From positions 1,040,607-1,071,060 of the forward strand of contig NW_014577061.1 in NCBI RefSeq assembly GCF_000485595.1: a stretch of DNA of 30,454 nucleotides, given 5' to 3'. The number at the start of each line of letters is the position of its first letter. Position 1 is the first letter of the stretch. The position numbers were made by a program, and so were the translations under genes. Positions 11,350 to 23,579 of this stretch are shown here, piece by piece. The notes beneath the pieces are model-generated. The model made no database searches. It saw only the letters and a program-made list of their open reading frames with translations, and had not been told where the DNA came from. The stretch comes from Priapulus caudatus (lineage: Eukaryota > Priapulida > Priapulimorpha > Priapulimorphida > Priapulidae).

Positions 11350-11432
11350 AAGAGAAGTGGAAGCAAATGGAAGTGTATTACTATGTAATTCACAAAAACA
11401 GAACACACACAGTGGAGAATCCGCAAACTCAG
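11350..11432 (+). pseudogene. WWP1: Damaged copy of the WW3b exon (copy 1)
   Basis: Homologous to the intact exon 28658-28742. The acceptor reads ATTAAG rather than ATTACAG. The exon contains several differences from copy 2: GAGAAGTGG for GAGAGTGG, TATTACTATG for TATACTATG, an altered ACCACCCAG stretch, and a donor edge shortened from CAAGG to CAG. The reading frame is broken inside the exon. Residues of the WW core (VNHKN, TQW) can still be traced across frames. It is either a decayed duplicate or the same exon read with sequencing errors. Because copy 2 is intact and no matching WW2 or WW3a lies upstream here, I do not count this as a functional exon. Confidence 0.75.
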
Positions 11433-11579
11433 GTATGTAAACATCTATTCTCGATTTGTATAAACAACATGTTTCTTCGCCATGGCTACTCAGTATAAGT
11501 TGAGAGTGAATGTAGTAGCGACACCCAGTCCGAATTATAATACTATGAAACTTCTACTATTATAAATTATATATAATAT

Positions 11580-11604
11580 ATAAGTATATATATATATATA
11601 TATA
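11580..11604. repeat. (AT)n run, copy 1
   Basis: TATATA run in the intron between the damaged WW3b and WW4 copies. The counterpart is at 28882-28922, where it is longer. Confidence 0.8.
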
Positions 11605-11998
11605 GGTTATAAGTATTAAAATCGATCTAGCTGTTGTAACCCCCTCCAATCCTGATAGATCCTGTCGAGCGAGCTCAAAGCTCATAATGCTAGTCTTATC
11701 CAGCCCTGCTGAAATAGCTAGGCTTAAAGCAAGAGGGCCGGACTCCTCGACATCTGACTTCCTGCTCCGCGAAGGAATATTTACCTGCATCGTGGAAATT
11801 GTTGCTTCGAATTTCCTGCCTGTTACCGTGACGATACTTGTCGTTCGGGACATTGTGTTGCGATGGTTAACACTCGTCAGGCGCAGACGCCGTTCTCTTG
11901 ACCGTGCGCGCGACGCGGTGGCATTTATTAAAATCGCGTAGTTTTTTTGCATACGGTTTTCGCGACGATGAACCGGTTTCTGTCGATTCAATTCACAC

Positions 11999-12128
11999 GA
12001 GCTATACAAGAATAGCCCCTGCGGCATGGTTGGAAAGAGATTCAGCTAGATGAGTGCTGATATTTTGTGGATCACAACGACTGCCTCACCCACATTGCCA
12101 GGATCGCCCCGCCGGCGCGCTGCCAAAG
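11999..12128 (+). pseudogene. WWP1: Damaged copy of the WW4 exon (copy 1)
   Basis: Homologous to 29292-29420. The acceptor CACACAG of copy 2 is CACACG here, so the AG is lost. In the copy 2 frame a TAG stop falls at 12013-12015, where copy 2 has GAG. Several indels follow around the first Trp and in the region corresponding to LTTFQDP. The segment encoding YFVDHN is still recognisable in part (GATATTTTGTGGATCACAAC). The donor edge AAAG|GTACATG is one base shorter than in copy 2. Errors or true decay cannot be separated without reads. Confidence 0.75.
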
Positions 12129-12365
12129 GTACATGCTATATGTCATGTCCAGGAGCAGAATTCTGATACCTTCGTGCTCATTTTGCACTGTGTCCATTGC
12201 TAGTCTGAAAGTTCAATTCTAAGTGGCACCATTGCACTTTGTGAGGTAGCTCTAGTGCGCAGCATGATCTTGTGGCTCTTTCACATTCAGACCATTAGCA
12301 AGTTACTGTTATTGCAATGAGTCATGCGGGAGTTTTGCATACGGCTGCTCTTTGTTTGTTTCTAG

Positions 12366-12446
12366 GCCAAAAGGAGTGTACGGTGGCCAATAGCATACGA
12401 ACGAAGCTTTATGTGGAACTGAAGCAGTTTCAGGTATCTTTGCCAA
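12366..12446 (+). pseudogene. WWP1: Damaged copy of the WW4-HECT linker exon (copy 1)
   Basis: Homologous to 29657-29738, with the same TTTCTAG acceptor and the same GCCAAAAGGAGTG start. A missing T (GGTGGCC for GGTGTGCC) breaks the frame before PIAYER, and further indels follow (TTTATGTGGAACTGAAG for the RWKLG codons). The donor reads CCAAGTAATAC against CCAAGTAAGTAC in copy 2. If the differences are assembly errors, this is the exon that leads into HECT exon 14547. Confidence 0.78.
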
Positions 12447-12904
12447 GTAATACTGTACATCATATTTTGCGATTGTCACAGCTACTCATGTAAAGAAGAC
12501 TTCGCCATGATCCTCTCACCCTCGCCTTCCGGAATTCGTACCAACTTAATACTCCCTGGATCCCGCCTCATAGGAAATACTAGGAATGTAAGCGAATGGA
12601 TTTCGAGAAAAACAGCCAAAGCAACCGATCTGTTAAGGAAGCGCTAACTGGCGTGAACGGTAATATTGAAATAGTCGTTGAAGCGTCAAGACTCAATAGC
12701 ACTTACTTTGAAATTTAATAATCTGATAGAAATCAGTTACAGGAATATGCTTGGATAGGCTCCCTGCCCAGCCTCCTGCATGATATATAAGTTGAAACAG
12801 TGGAATTGTGGGGCAGTTTTCAGAGGTTTTTTACTGAACGGCGACTAATTTTCAGGAGATATAGGTGTTGCATGGTTTTTATATGGGAGTGACTGAGATT
12901 TTCA

Positions 12905-13394
12905 ACACACCTATCGTCTCTCTTCTCTACTCTCTCTCTCTCCTCGCCTCTCACTTTCTCTCTCTGTCTATCTTTCCTCTCTCTCTCTCTCTCTCTCTCT
13001 ATCTTCTCTCTCCTCCTCTCTTCGTCTCATCTCCTCTCGTCTCTTTCTCTCTCTCTCTCTTCTCTCCCGGCCTCTCTCCCCCTCTCCTCTCTCCCTCTCT
13101 CTCTCTCAGCTCCTCTCTCTCTCTTTCTTTCTTCTCTCTCCTCCTCGTCCGCTTCTCCTCTCTCCCTCTTCCTCTCTCTTCTCGTCTTCTTCTCTCTTCG
13201 GCCTCTCTCTTTATCTCTTGACTTATCCTCCTCTCTCTCGCTCTCTCTCTCTCTCCTTTTTCTATCTTTCTTTCTCTCTATATCCTCTCTCATCTCTCTT
13301 GTCTTTCTCTCCCCTCTCTCTTCTCTTGCTTCTCTCTCTCTCTCGCTCTCTCTCTTTCTTTCTTTCTCTTTTCCTCTTCTCTCTTCTCGCTCCC
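12905..13394. repeat. (CT)n tract, copy 1, running into the gap
   Basis: CT-rich simple sequence that continues up to the first N. The counterpart starts near 30223 and continues to the window end. It follows the linker exon in both copies. Confidence 0.93.
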
Positions 13395-13978
13395 NNNNNN
13401 NNNNNNNNNNNNNNNNNNNNNNNNNNNNNNNNNNNNNNNNNNNNNNNNNNNNNNNNNNNNNNNNNNNNNNNNNNNNNNNNNNNNNNNNNNNNNNNNNNNN
13501 NNNNNNNNNNNNNNNNNNNNNNNNNNNNNNNNNNNNNNNNNNNNNNNNNNNNNNNNNNNNNNNNNNNNNNNNNNNNNNNNNNNNNNNNNNNNNNNNNNNN
13601 NNNNNNNNNNNNNNNNNNNNNNNNNNNNNNNNNNNNNNNNNNNNNNNNNNNNNNNNNNNNNNNNNNNNNNNNNNNNNNNNNNNNNNNNNNNNNNNNNNNN
13701 NNNNNNNNNNNNNNNNNNNNNNNNNNNNNNNNNNNNNNNNNNNNNNNNNNNNNNNNNNNNNNNNNNNNNNNNNNNNNNNNNNNNNNNNNNNNNNNNNNNN
13801 NNNNNNNNNNNNNNNNNNNNNNNNNNNNNNNNNNNNNNNNNNNNNNNNNNNNNNNNNNNNNNNNNNNNNNNNNNNNNNNNNNNNNNNNNNNNNNNNNNNN
13901 NNNNNNNNNNNNNNNNNNNNNNNNNNNNNNNNNNNNNNNNNNNNNNNNNNNNNNNNNNNNNNNNNNNNNNNNNNNNNN
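13395..13978. other. Assembly gap (584 N)
   Basis: Run of N between the CT tract and HECT-side sequence. Linker exon end (phase 0, ...FRYLCQ) and HECT exon start (phase 0, LYHGKF) flank it in the copy 1 order. About 105 residues of WWP1-type N-lobe would be expected between them. Those exons are therefore probably inside or lost at this gap, whose true size is unknown. Confidence 0.98.
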
Positions 13979-16489
<2,511 letters not shown>

Positions 16490-16960
16490 TGAAGCCTACA
16501 GTCGTAGACAAAGTGAAGCAAATATTTCACCGTGAATAAGTGAAGCGATCATGTCGTAAAATGAAACATCCGCGTGACCAATCATTTATGATCGTAGAGT
16601 GAGGCATCCATTAACCAAATGATCACGTGCACAATATGGTGTCATAAAGTGAAGTATTCATAGATAATATGATCGCATACAATGTTAATGAGACATTTGT
16701 AGACATGGCCATCAATGTTGAGGTGACATAAAATGACACTTTTATTAACGAATTATTATGTACATTGATAATAAACCGAAATATCTATAAAAACATGTGA
16801 CCATGTACAATGGGGGTGATGTTAAGGTAAAGCATTCATATATACAAAGAGAAGCAATCTTGTACAATGAGATGACATGAAAGAAATACATTAGTGTACA
16901 AAGTGAAGCAATCATGTACAGTGAGAGGAAAAATAAGTAGGAGGAGTAAAATAAAATCTC
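16490..16960. repeat. Degenerate AT-rich tandem repeat (GTGAAGCAATCATGTACA type)
   Basis: Recurring blocks such as AAGTGAAGCGATCATGTCG, AAGTGAAGTATTCATAGA, AAGCATTCATATATACAAAG and AAGTGAAGCAATCATGTACA appear roughly every 40-60 bp. Units are highly diverged and the period drifts. No coding potential is seen. Confidence 0.6.
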
Positions 16961-17139
16961 ATAGACAAAATGAGATGGAATAGGATAAGTCAATTTCTGA
17001 CGGGCAAGAATCATCCTTTCTTATGCTATCGGCAAAACGTGCGCATGCCATCAGTGGTTGTGGCTTGTGCGTCTGCGAAGAGACGCTAACAGCGCTCGTT
17101 ACGTAGGAAGTGTTGCTGCCGCGTTAAGGCCAAGACACA

Positions 17140-17310
17140 CTGCAGCGACAACGACCGACCGTAACGACAAACGACAACAGTCGTGGCGACTGGCGCAGCC
17201 ACACTGCAGCGACAACGACCGACCGTAACGACAAACGACTTTTCAGAAAATTAGAAACTATTGTTTCCTATGAGCCATTGCACACTGACGCGACGACGAC
17301 CGGCGACAAC
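17140..17310. repeat. GACGACAACGACC-type direct repeats
   Basis: The block CACACTGCAGCGACAACGAC followed by CGACCGTAACGACAAACGAC occurs twice, starting near 17147 and 17201. A third diverged form (CACACTGACGCGACGACGAC) starts near 17280. It may be the subterminal repeat of a transposon, but no matching inverted end was found. Confidence 0.65.
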
Positions 17311-18488
17311 CTCGACGACAAAAATATTTAGAAACGTTTCTATTTCCCAGCGACTTTCGCCGGCAACACGTTACAAATGGCCAATCACAGCCATTTCCAT
17401 CGGCACGTGACATCGCCATTACGTCATAAAATTATAAACCAATGCTAGCCAGGAAGTAGACTGGTCCCCAGCGCTAAACTCGCACCGCCTGTCAGAAACA
17501 GTGGGGACGCGAACCCATCTAACCAAAACGTGAAGGCTACGTTCAGGCATCAGACGTTCGTATTACTATACCGTATACGGTATAATATGCTACGTATATG
17601 TTACTTTATTATATTATCGTTATACATAGAGCGTTTTTACAGACACTAATTTATTTAAAAGCAGCAGCAGGAGTTTTTTGCCGTTTGCTCATGTGTGCGA
17701 CTGGCACTGGCACTGTGGTGAGTGCTGGGTGTTAGGCCGCCAGCCCGCCAGCGCACATGTTCCGTCGCGACACATGGTGAAACATTATCTTAGCCATTCG
17801 TGAGATTTATGAGAACCATTTAATATAAGCATTCGGACTAGTGGCTTGAGTTTATATATATTATATATATATTGTCATCCCCACGGCCCACCTCGCATGG
17901 TCTTGTAGGTTGAGGACGAGGTAGGAGTGCAGGATGGGAGCTAAAATAACCACTATTCTGTTGCAGCTGGCTACGCTTATAGCTTTACTAATGTATGATT
18001 GTATCATTTACACGGAGCGAGAGAGCGTGAGCACTAATCGTTCATATAGCTGGTGCAGAGTATGTCTCTTGAGCAACACATTTCCGGAGAAAATGATACT
18101 TTTAATACTACTCCTCTTGCGGTGCATTGTGAATTTCATGCAATGCCTTTCAGTATCATATTCTAACTATTCGTTTCAGATAATAAGAATAAAAACGAAG
18201 ACAAACTGGCAAACTGCAAATGTTTGCATATAATAGTAATTCCCACTTTCTTTCTGACGCATCATGATTTTTTTGGTCTATATTACCACACCAACACTTT
18301 CATCCCCACCTTTATAGGGAGCAGTAATTGGGACACACACAAGGTTATTTGGATACATGATGCTTTGCGGGAAGGTAGAGGGGGTGGGGTGCTATTGTTT
18401 TACAATACCACATTATAAGCGTGTCGTTAGTACAAGACGTCGTCTGTCTAATTAGTGTAACTCTGACACCGATGCATCTTGTCTCTAG
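17311..18488. other. Unique stretch upstream of the proline-rich exon
   Basis: No exon recognised. Contains the 18-bp perfect palindrome TATACCGTATACGGTATA (17567-17584) and an AT run near 17852-17873. It ends with TCTTGTCTCTAG, the acceptor of exon 18489. If the contig order is wrong, one misjoin should lie between 15965 and here. Confidence 0.5.
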
Positions 18489-18701
18489 TGTCTGAACGCC
18501 TAACAGACTCTTCACCAGAGAGAGGCGCCGGCGCGCGGCCACGCAGCCAGTCAACACCACAGGCGGCAGCGGAGGCTGCTGCTGGAGGTAGCTCTAGGCG
18601 CAGAGCCCCACCGCCACCCCGCCCCGCCGCGCCACCTAGGGCAACCAATGGTAGTTCTAACGCTGTCCTCGCGTCGTCTGCACATGGACTGACTCCTCCT
18701 G
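18489..18701 (+). CDS. WWP1: WWP1/ITCH-like exon: proline-rich, SH3-ligand linker region
   Basis: This 213-nt exon runs phase 1 to phase 1 (acceptor GTCTCTAG, donor GTACGATT). Joined to exon 5426-5569 it reads GVSERLTDSSPE or similar without a stop. It is Ala/Arg/Ser/Pro-rich and contains RRRAPPPPRPAAPPRA, which has overlapping class I (RxxPxxP) and class II (PxxPxR) SH3-ligand patterns. In ITCH a proline-rich region in the same place binds SH3 proteins such as endophilin. S/T-P sites (SSP, STP, LTP) resemble the JNK-site setting of ITCH. Low complexity means homology is by position and phase rather than by residue, so the call depends on its neighbours. Confidence 0.78.
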
Positions 18702-19709
<1,008 letters not shown>

Positions 19710-20564
19710 AGCTCACCTTGACATCGTCAAGATGAGCTATTGCCATGGGGTGTCGTACGTCCGTCCGTTCGTCCTTCCTTCCGTCAACATTTGGCTACGG
19801 TCAACGATAACTCGGGAACTGTTTGACCCACATGTTTGAAATTTGGTATAGTTGTTACTGCTATGGGAGAGGTTAGAACGTCCTATTTTGGAGCACGCCA
19901 GTCGACGTACTTTCGAGCCACGGCAATTTTTTGGCAAAAATGGAAATTGCCATTAGTCAGTTCAGGTTCAACGTACTTTGCTCATTTTTGGTATGTGAAT
20001 GAATAACGGCTGGCCCCAAAACGTATTACAGGGGTTTTGATATTTACAAAATAATTATGCAAATTAGGTAGGTTTTGGCAATTATATAGCATATATAGAC
20101 ACGCAGATAACCGTCTGTGGTGTCACACTCGTCTGGTTCGTTTTACAAGATTTCATTGACAATATCTTTAATGCAAAATTGGTATTTCTTCTCCACCCTG
20201 CCGATAAAACGTCTATATTAGAATAAAGTTTTACAAAACATGTCGGAATGCAGCATAACCTATTTATTTTGAATGCCATCGCTAAGAAACATTAAAGCGG
20301 GTATAGTGCCATCTACCATCACAAATTGTGATTTATTTTGGTTTATAAATTATTATTGCGATATACAGATCTATGGCAACCGTGTGCTACCGCTTAGAAA
20401 CACTCATACGAAGTAAACACTTCCATACAACCAATTAACCTTTGACAAAAGTTGTGTTATGGGCAGGGAAACACCATTGTCACGTGGTATGTGGAATAAG
20501 CGTATCCTCTCAATCTTACGTACACGTTACACATCGGGAGCTCCGCTTTTAGGCAGTGCCTAAA
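19710..20564. mobile_element. Candidate dispersed element bounded by two hairpins
   Basis: The left edge is a hairpin (19710-19738) with 13-nt arms AGCTCACCTTGAC and GTCAAGATGAGCT, one mismatch, loop ATC. It is followed by GTCCGTCCGTTCGTCC repeats near 19757. The right edge is the perfect hairpin TTTAGGCAGTGCCTAAA (20548-20564). Between them lies 0.8 kb of AT-rich sequence without a transposase. Taking these as boundaries is inference; I saw no target duplication and no second copy in the window. Confidence 0.4.
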
Positions 20565-20640
20565 TCTGATATTATGATCAAATACTTGACCGCTTGGCTA
20601 GCTCAAGAAACCGTTTTGTTAGGGTTATTTTTTTTTTTTG

Positions 20641-20651
20641 GGGGGGGGGGT

Positions 20652-20694
<43 letters not shown>

Positions 20695-20715
20695 CGGGGG
20701 GGGGGGGGGGGGGGG

Positions 20716-20765
<50 letters not shown>
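20641..20765. repeat. Poly-G run of about 125 bases preceded by poly-T
   Basis: Nearly pure G with one T and two C, after a T run. The 77-aa and 85-aa open frames across it are poly-Gly products. Runs this long are rare in real genomes, and two-colour Illumina chemistry can generate false poly-G. It lies inside the WW1-WW2 intron. Confidence 0.95.
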
Positions 20766-20767
<2 letters not shown>

Positions 20768-21034
20768 GCGATTTGTAGTCATTGTTTAGCTGTAGAAAGT
20801 GTAGTATATTTTTATGCTAAGAACTATGAGAGAATGAATTTAGAAGGTTAATAAATAGGTTACCTTTAGCTATAGTACACTAAATTCTGTTAAAACTTGG
20901 CGGGTAACTGCCCCCCCCACTGTGTGCACCTTGTTCCCATTCACTCATTTGTTGCGCCCTTTTTGTGGTGAGCTACAGTTGTCATTGACCTTTCTTTAAT
21001 ATACTGTTATAGCTTAAGTACTCTTCATTCGCCG

Positions 21035-22215
21035 TTGGTATCATTCTCACCGCATTGTATATCTCATCCGCTTGTATATCTACACCTTGTTTGTACTTCA
21101 CCAATTGTCTGTCTCACCCACTTGCGCTGTCTCACCCATTGTACTTTATCTCATCGCGCTTGGTACTATGCTCACCAGCCTGTATATTTCATGCCGCCTT
21201 GTTTTATATCTCACCACCTTTGTATTATCGTCACGCACCCTTGTTTGTCTTCACGCACCTTGTATTATCTCAGCCACTTTTGTCTGTCTCACCCACCTCT
21301 GTAGCATCTGCAGTCACTTTCGAGTTTGTATGGCTTCAACCACCTTGCTTCATGTCTGCACCACTTGTACGTTCAGTCACTTTGTATGCGCTCAACCACC
21401 TTGTCTGTCTCACCTTGTATGTCTTCAGCCGCACCTTGTCATTGTCTCAGTCACTTTCAGTTTGTATGGGCCTCAACCACTTGTCTGGTCTCAGCCCATC
21501 CTTGTTACATCTCAGTCACTTTCAGTCTTGTTATGCGCTCAAACACCTTGTCTGTCTCACGCATCCTTGTACGATCTCATGTCACTTTGTATGCCTCAAC
21601 ACGCTTTGTCTGCTCTCAGCCACCTTGTATGTCTCACCCGACCTTGTATGTCTCACGCGTCATCTTCAGTTTTGTAATGCCTCAACACTTGATGTCTCAC
21701 GCACCTGCCTGTTCTCACCCACCATGGTAGCATCTAAACACCATATCGACATTACCATCTCTTATACATTTCTCACACTTGTGAGTCTTCAGTGATTTGT
21801 TTTGCTCAACACCTTGTCTGTGTTCACCACCTTGTACGGTGCTCTAGGTCAGCTTTTAGTATGCCGTCAAACTCACTTGTCTGTTCTCACCACCTTGTAC
21901 GGGTCTACAGTCCTTTGTATGGGCCTCAAACAACTTGTTGTTCACCCACCTTGTTACGTTCTCAGTACTTGTTATGCCCTCAACCAACCATTGTCTGTCT
22001 TCACCACCTTGGTTACATCTCAGTCACTGTTCGTTTGTATGCCTCAACCAGCCTTTGGTCTGTTCTCACCACATTGTACGGTCTCAGTGCACGTTGTGAT
22101 ATGCGATCAAACCCTTGTCTGTTCTCACCCAGCCTTTGTATGTCTCAGTCACTTCAGCTTTGTTATGATCTCTAACCACCTTGTTCTGTCTCACACCACC
22201 TTGCCACATCGCCCC
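21035..22215. repeat. 1.2-kb minisatellite of CTCACC/CTTGT units
   Basis: Short units of about 20 bp (CTCACCCACCTTGTATGT, CTCAACCACCTTGTCTGT, CTCAGTCACTTTCAGTTTGT) alternate in a higher-order pattern of roughly 60-80 bp. The overlapping open frames of 127-246 aa (Cys/Leu/Ser-rich) all come from the repeat and conflict with one another. The array sits in the WW1-WW2 intron, just upstream of the WW2 exon. Confidence 0.92.
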
Positions 22216-22370
22216 CCTCCCCGTACTCACCACATTACATCTTTGTTTGTAGGCCGACGCTTAGTCTAACACGAGCGCATTTAAATTTTTGTTTATCTAT
22301 ATTATATTTTTGTTGTTAACTTATTTAATTATTTATTAATTGGTTGTTTGTTTCGAATCGTCGTCCGCAG

Positions 22371-22563
22371 CTGGAGAGCGACGCGACCAGCGCCGGCCGC
22401 ATATTCACTTACGGTCGATCACAAGCACGGGCGGATCGACAAACATGGCAGCGTCCCACCGTCGACTTGATCCAGCACTACCAGCAGTGGTCAGGTCGAC
22501 CGCGAGCCGCTCGCAGGCGGCAGCGATGGCAAGCAGCTGCAGCCGCCGCTTCCGTCTACGAGA
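22371..22563 (+). CDS. WWP1: WWP1-like exon: WW2 domain and following helix, with apparent indel errors
   Basis: The acceptor GTCCGCAG is followed by C and then TGG, so GG|C TGG gives the Gly-Trp of WW2 in frame with the WW1 exon. The middle is disturbed: the two WW Trp codons (22372-22374 and 22446-22448) are 74 nt apart where 66 would be expected, and the stretch for the YYVDHN and TRTTT parts can be seen only by switching frames. After the second Trp the frame is clean: TWQRPTVDLIQHYQQW matches TWQRPT(L/M)ESVRNYEQW of ITCH/WWP1. Further on, GGCAGCGATGG and CGCCGCTTCCGTCTAC fit the GAMQQFNQRF(I/L)Y segment with more indels. The likely donor is GAGA|GTGCGTG. I read this as a real exon in a noisy assembly; a pseudogene is the alternative. 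Confidence 0.8.
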
Positions 22564-22579
22564 GTGCGTGCGCGCTGCG

Positions 22580-23250
22580 TCGCGCGGCGGAGGCGGGAGT
22601 GGGGGGCAAGGGTGGATAGAAAGTGGGGTGTGGCGAGGGAAGCAGGAAGAGTGGGGGTGGGAGGGAGGGGGAATAGATTGGGGGGAAGGGGCGCAAAAGA
22701 TGGGGGAGGGGAAGGGGAAGGGGAGAGTGGGGGAGACGGGAAAGGGGAAGAGTGGGAGTTAGAGGGGAAGGGTGGGGGGAAAGGCAAGAGGGGATTAGAG
22801 GGGGGGGGAGCGGAAAGGGAGAGTAGGAGCAAGGGAAAGGCAAAGAGTGGGGGGTGGGGGGAAGTGCGGAGAGTGGGGTGGGGAGGATATAGGGAAGAGT
22901 GGGGTGCGGAGGGGTAAAGAAAGGAAGAGTGGTGCAGGAGGGATTAAGGGGAAGGGAAGAGTGGGGCTGCGCGCGGAGGGGAAAGGGAAACGGGAAAGAG
23001 TTCGGGTGCGGGAGGGAAGGGAACAAGGGACAAGGATGTGGGGTGAGGAAGGGGAAGGGCGAAAGAGTTGGCTTGGGGAGTGGGAAGGGGCGGAGAGTGG
23101 GGGTGGGAGGGGAAGGAGGGACAGAGTGGGGGTATGAGGAGGAGAGAGCTGGCGGCTGGGAGGGGAAGGGGAGAGTGGGGTGCGGGAGGGAAGGGGAAGA
23201 GTTTTGGGTGTGGAAGAGGGGAAAGGGAATGACGAGTGGGTGCGGGAGGG
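22580..23250. repeat. G-rich GGGGAAGAGTGGGG minisatellite
   Basis: About 670 bp of GGGGAAGGGGAAGAGTGGG-type sequence, directly after the WW2 exon and on the coding strand. It has many closely spaced G3-G6 runs, so it could form G-quadruplexes in DNA or pre-mRNA. The 249-aa Pro/Ser/Leu frame on the other strand and the Gly/Glu/Arg frames on this strand are repeat products. Confidence 0.9.
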
Positions 23251-23506
23251 CGCGCGCGCGCGGCGCGCTCATGGGGGACGGCACTGGGAAGGTGGGGGAC
23301 GGCACCTTTATTTTAGGACAGTGAGCTACGGTAAAATCAGCGTAGGATGAGTACGAAAAGCCTGTGTGGCCTTCATTATTTCTTCTTCATTGTTCAGAGT
23401 GGCTATAATTAAGCCTCTTTGGCCAGTAATGATGTTACTTGGTTGCACCTTCCTTGACTGTAGTAATCCACGGGCAATACTGCGGCTTTGTGTTTGCATA
23501 TTGCAG

Positions 23507-23579
23507 CAAGAGAAATGTAGAAGCCAGACGGCAGACATTCGTGGAAGTGATGGCTTTGGGCCATTGCTTGAAGGCTGGG
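23507..23579 (+). CDS. WWP1: WWP1-like exon: linker and first part of WW3
   Basis: This 73-nt exon follows TTTGCATATTGCAG, starts in phase 0 and ends in phase 1 after TGG G. It encodes QEKCRSQTADIRGSDG and then FGPLLEGW, matching the DP(L/Y)GPLPPGW entry of WW3 in ITCH/WWP1. The first WW3 Trp is at 23576-23578. Joining to exon 28658 gives W-E-K-R, and the two Trp are then 22 residues apart, as required. The sequence after the exon is GATATGTACG rather than GTATGTACG, so the donor is either a GA or carries one extra base. LLEG in place of LPPG is a mild departure from the family. Confidence 0.8.

Larger units (their letters stand above)
8970..13394. repeat. Large direct duplication, copy 1 (partner 24539-30454)
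   Basis: From TGACCGCATCC at 8970 this block runs colinearly with 24539 onward. Anchors include CTGACTGACGTTAGC, the AGAAAGCTGATGGG junction, TGACCGGGAGCTGAAAC, GGACAGTTTAAG-type sequence, the GT arrays, the three WWP1-like exons, ATGGGAGTGACTGAG and the final CT tract. Differences are mostly one-base insertions and deletions. This copy lacks the 1718-bp insertion of copy 2. It ends in the CT tract at the assembly gap, while copy 2 runs into the window end within the same tract. Confidence 0.93.

Noticed and set aside
21055-21795. 246-aa Cys/Ser/Leu open frame on the plus strand
   Set aside because: It overlaps equally long frames in other phases across a tandem repeat and contains no recognisable domain.
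22556-23305. 249-aa Pro/Ser/Leu-rich open frame on the minus strand
   Set aside because: It is the complement of the G-rich minisatellite; its composition is explained by the repeat unit.
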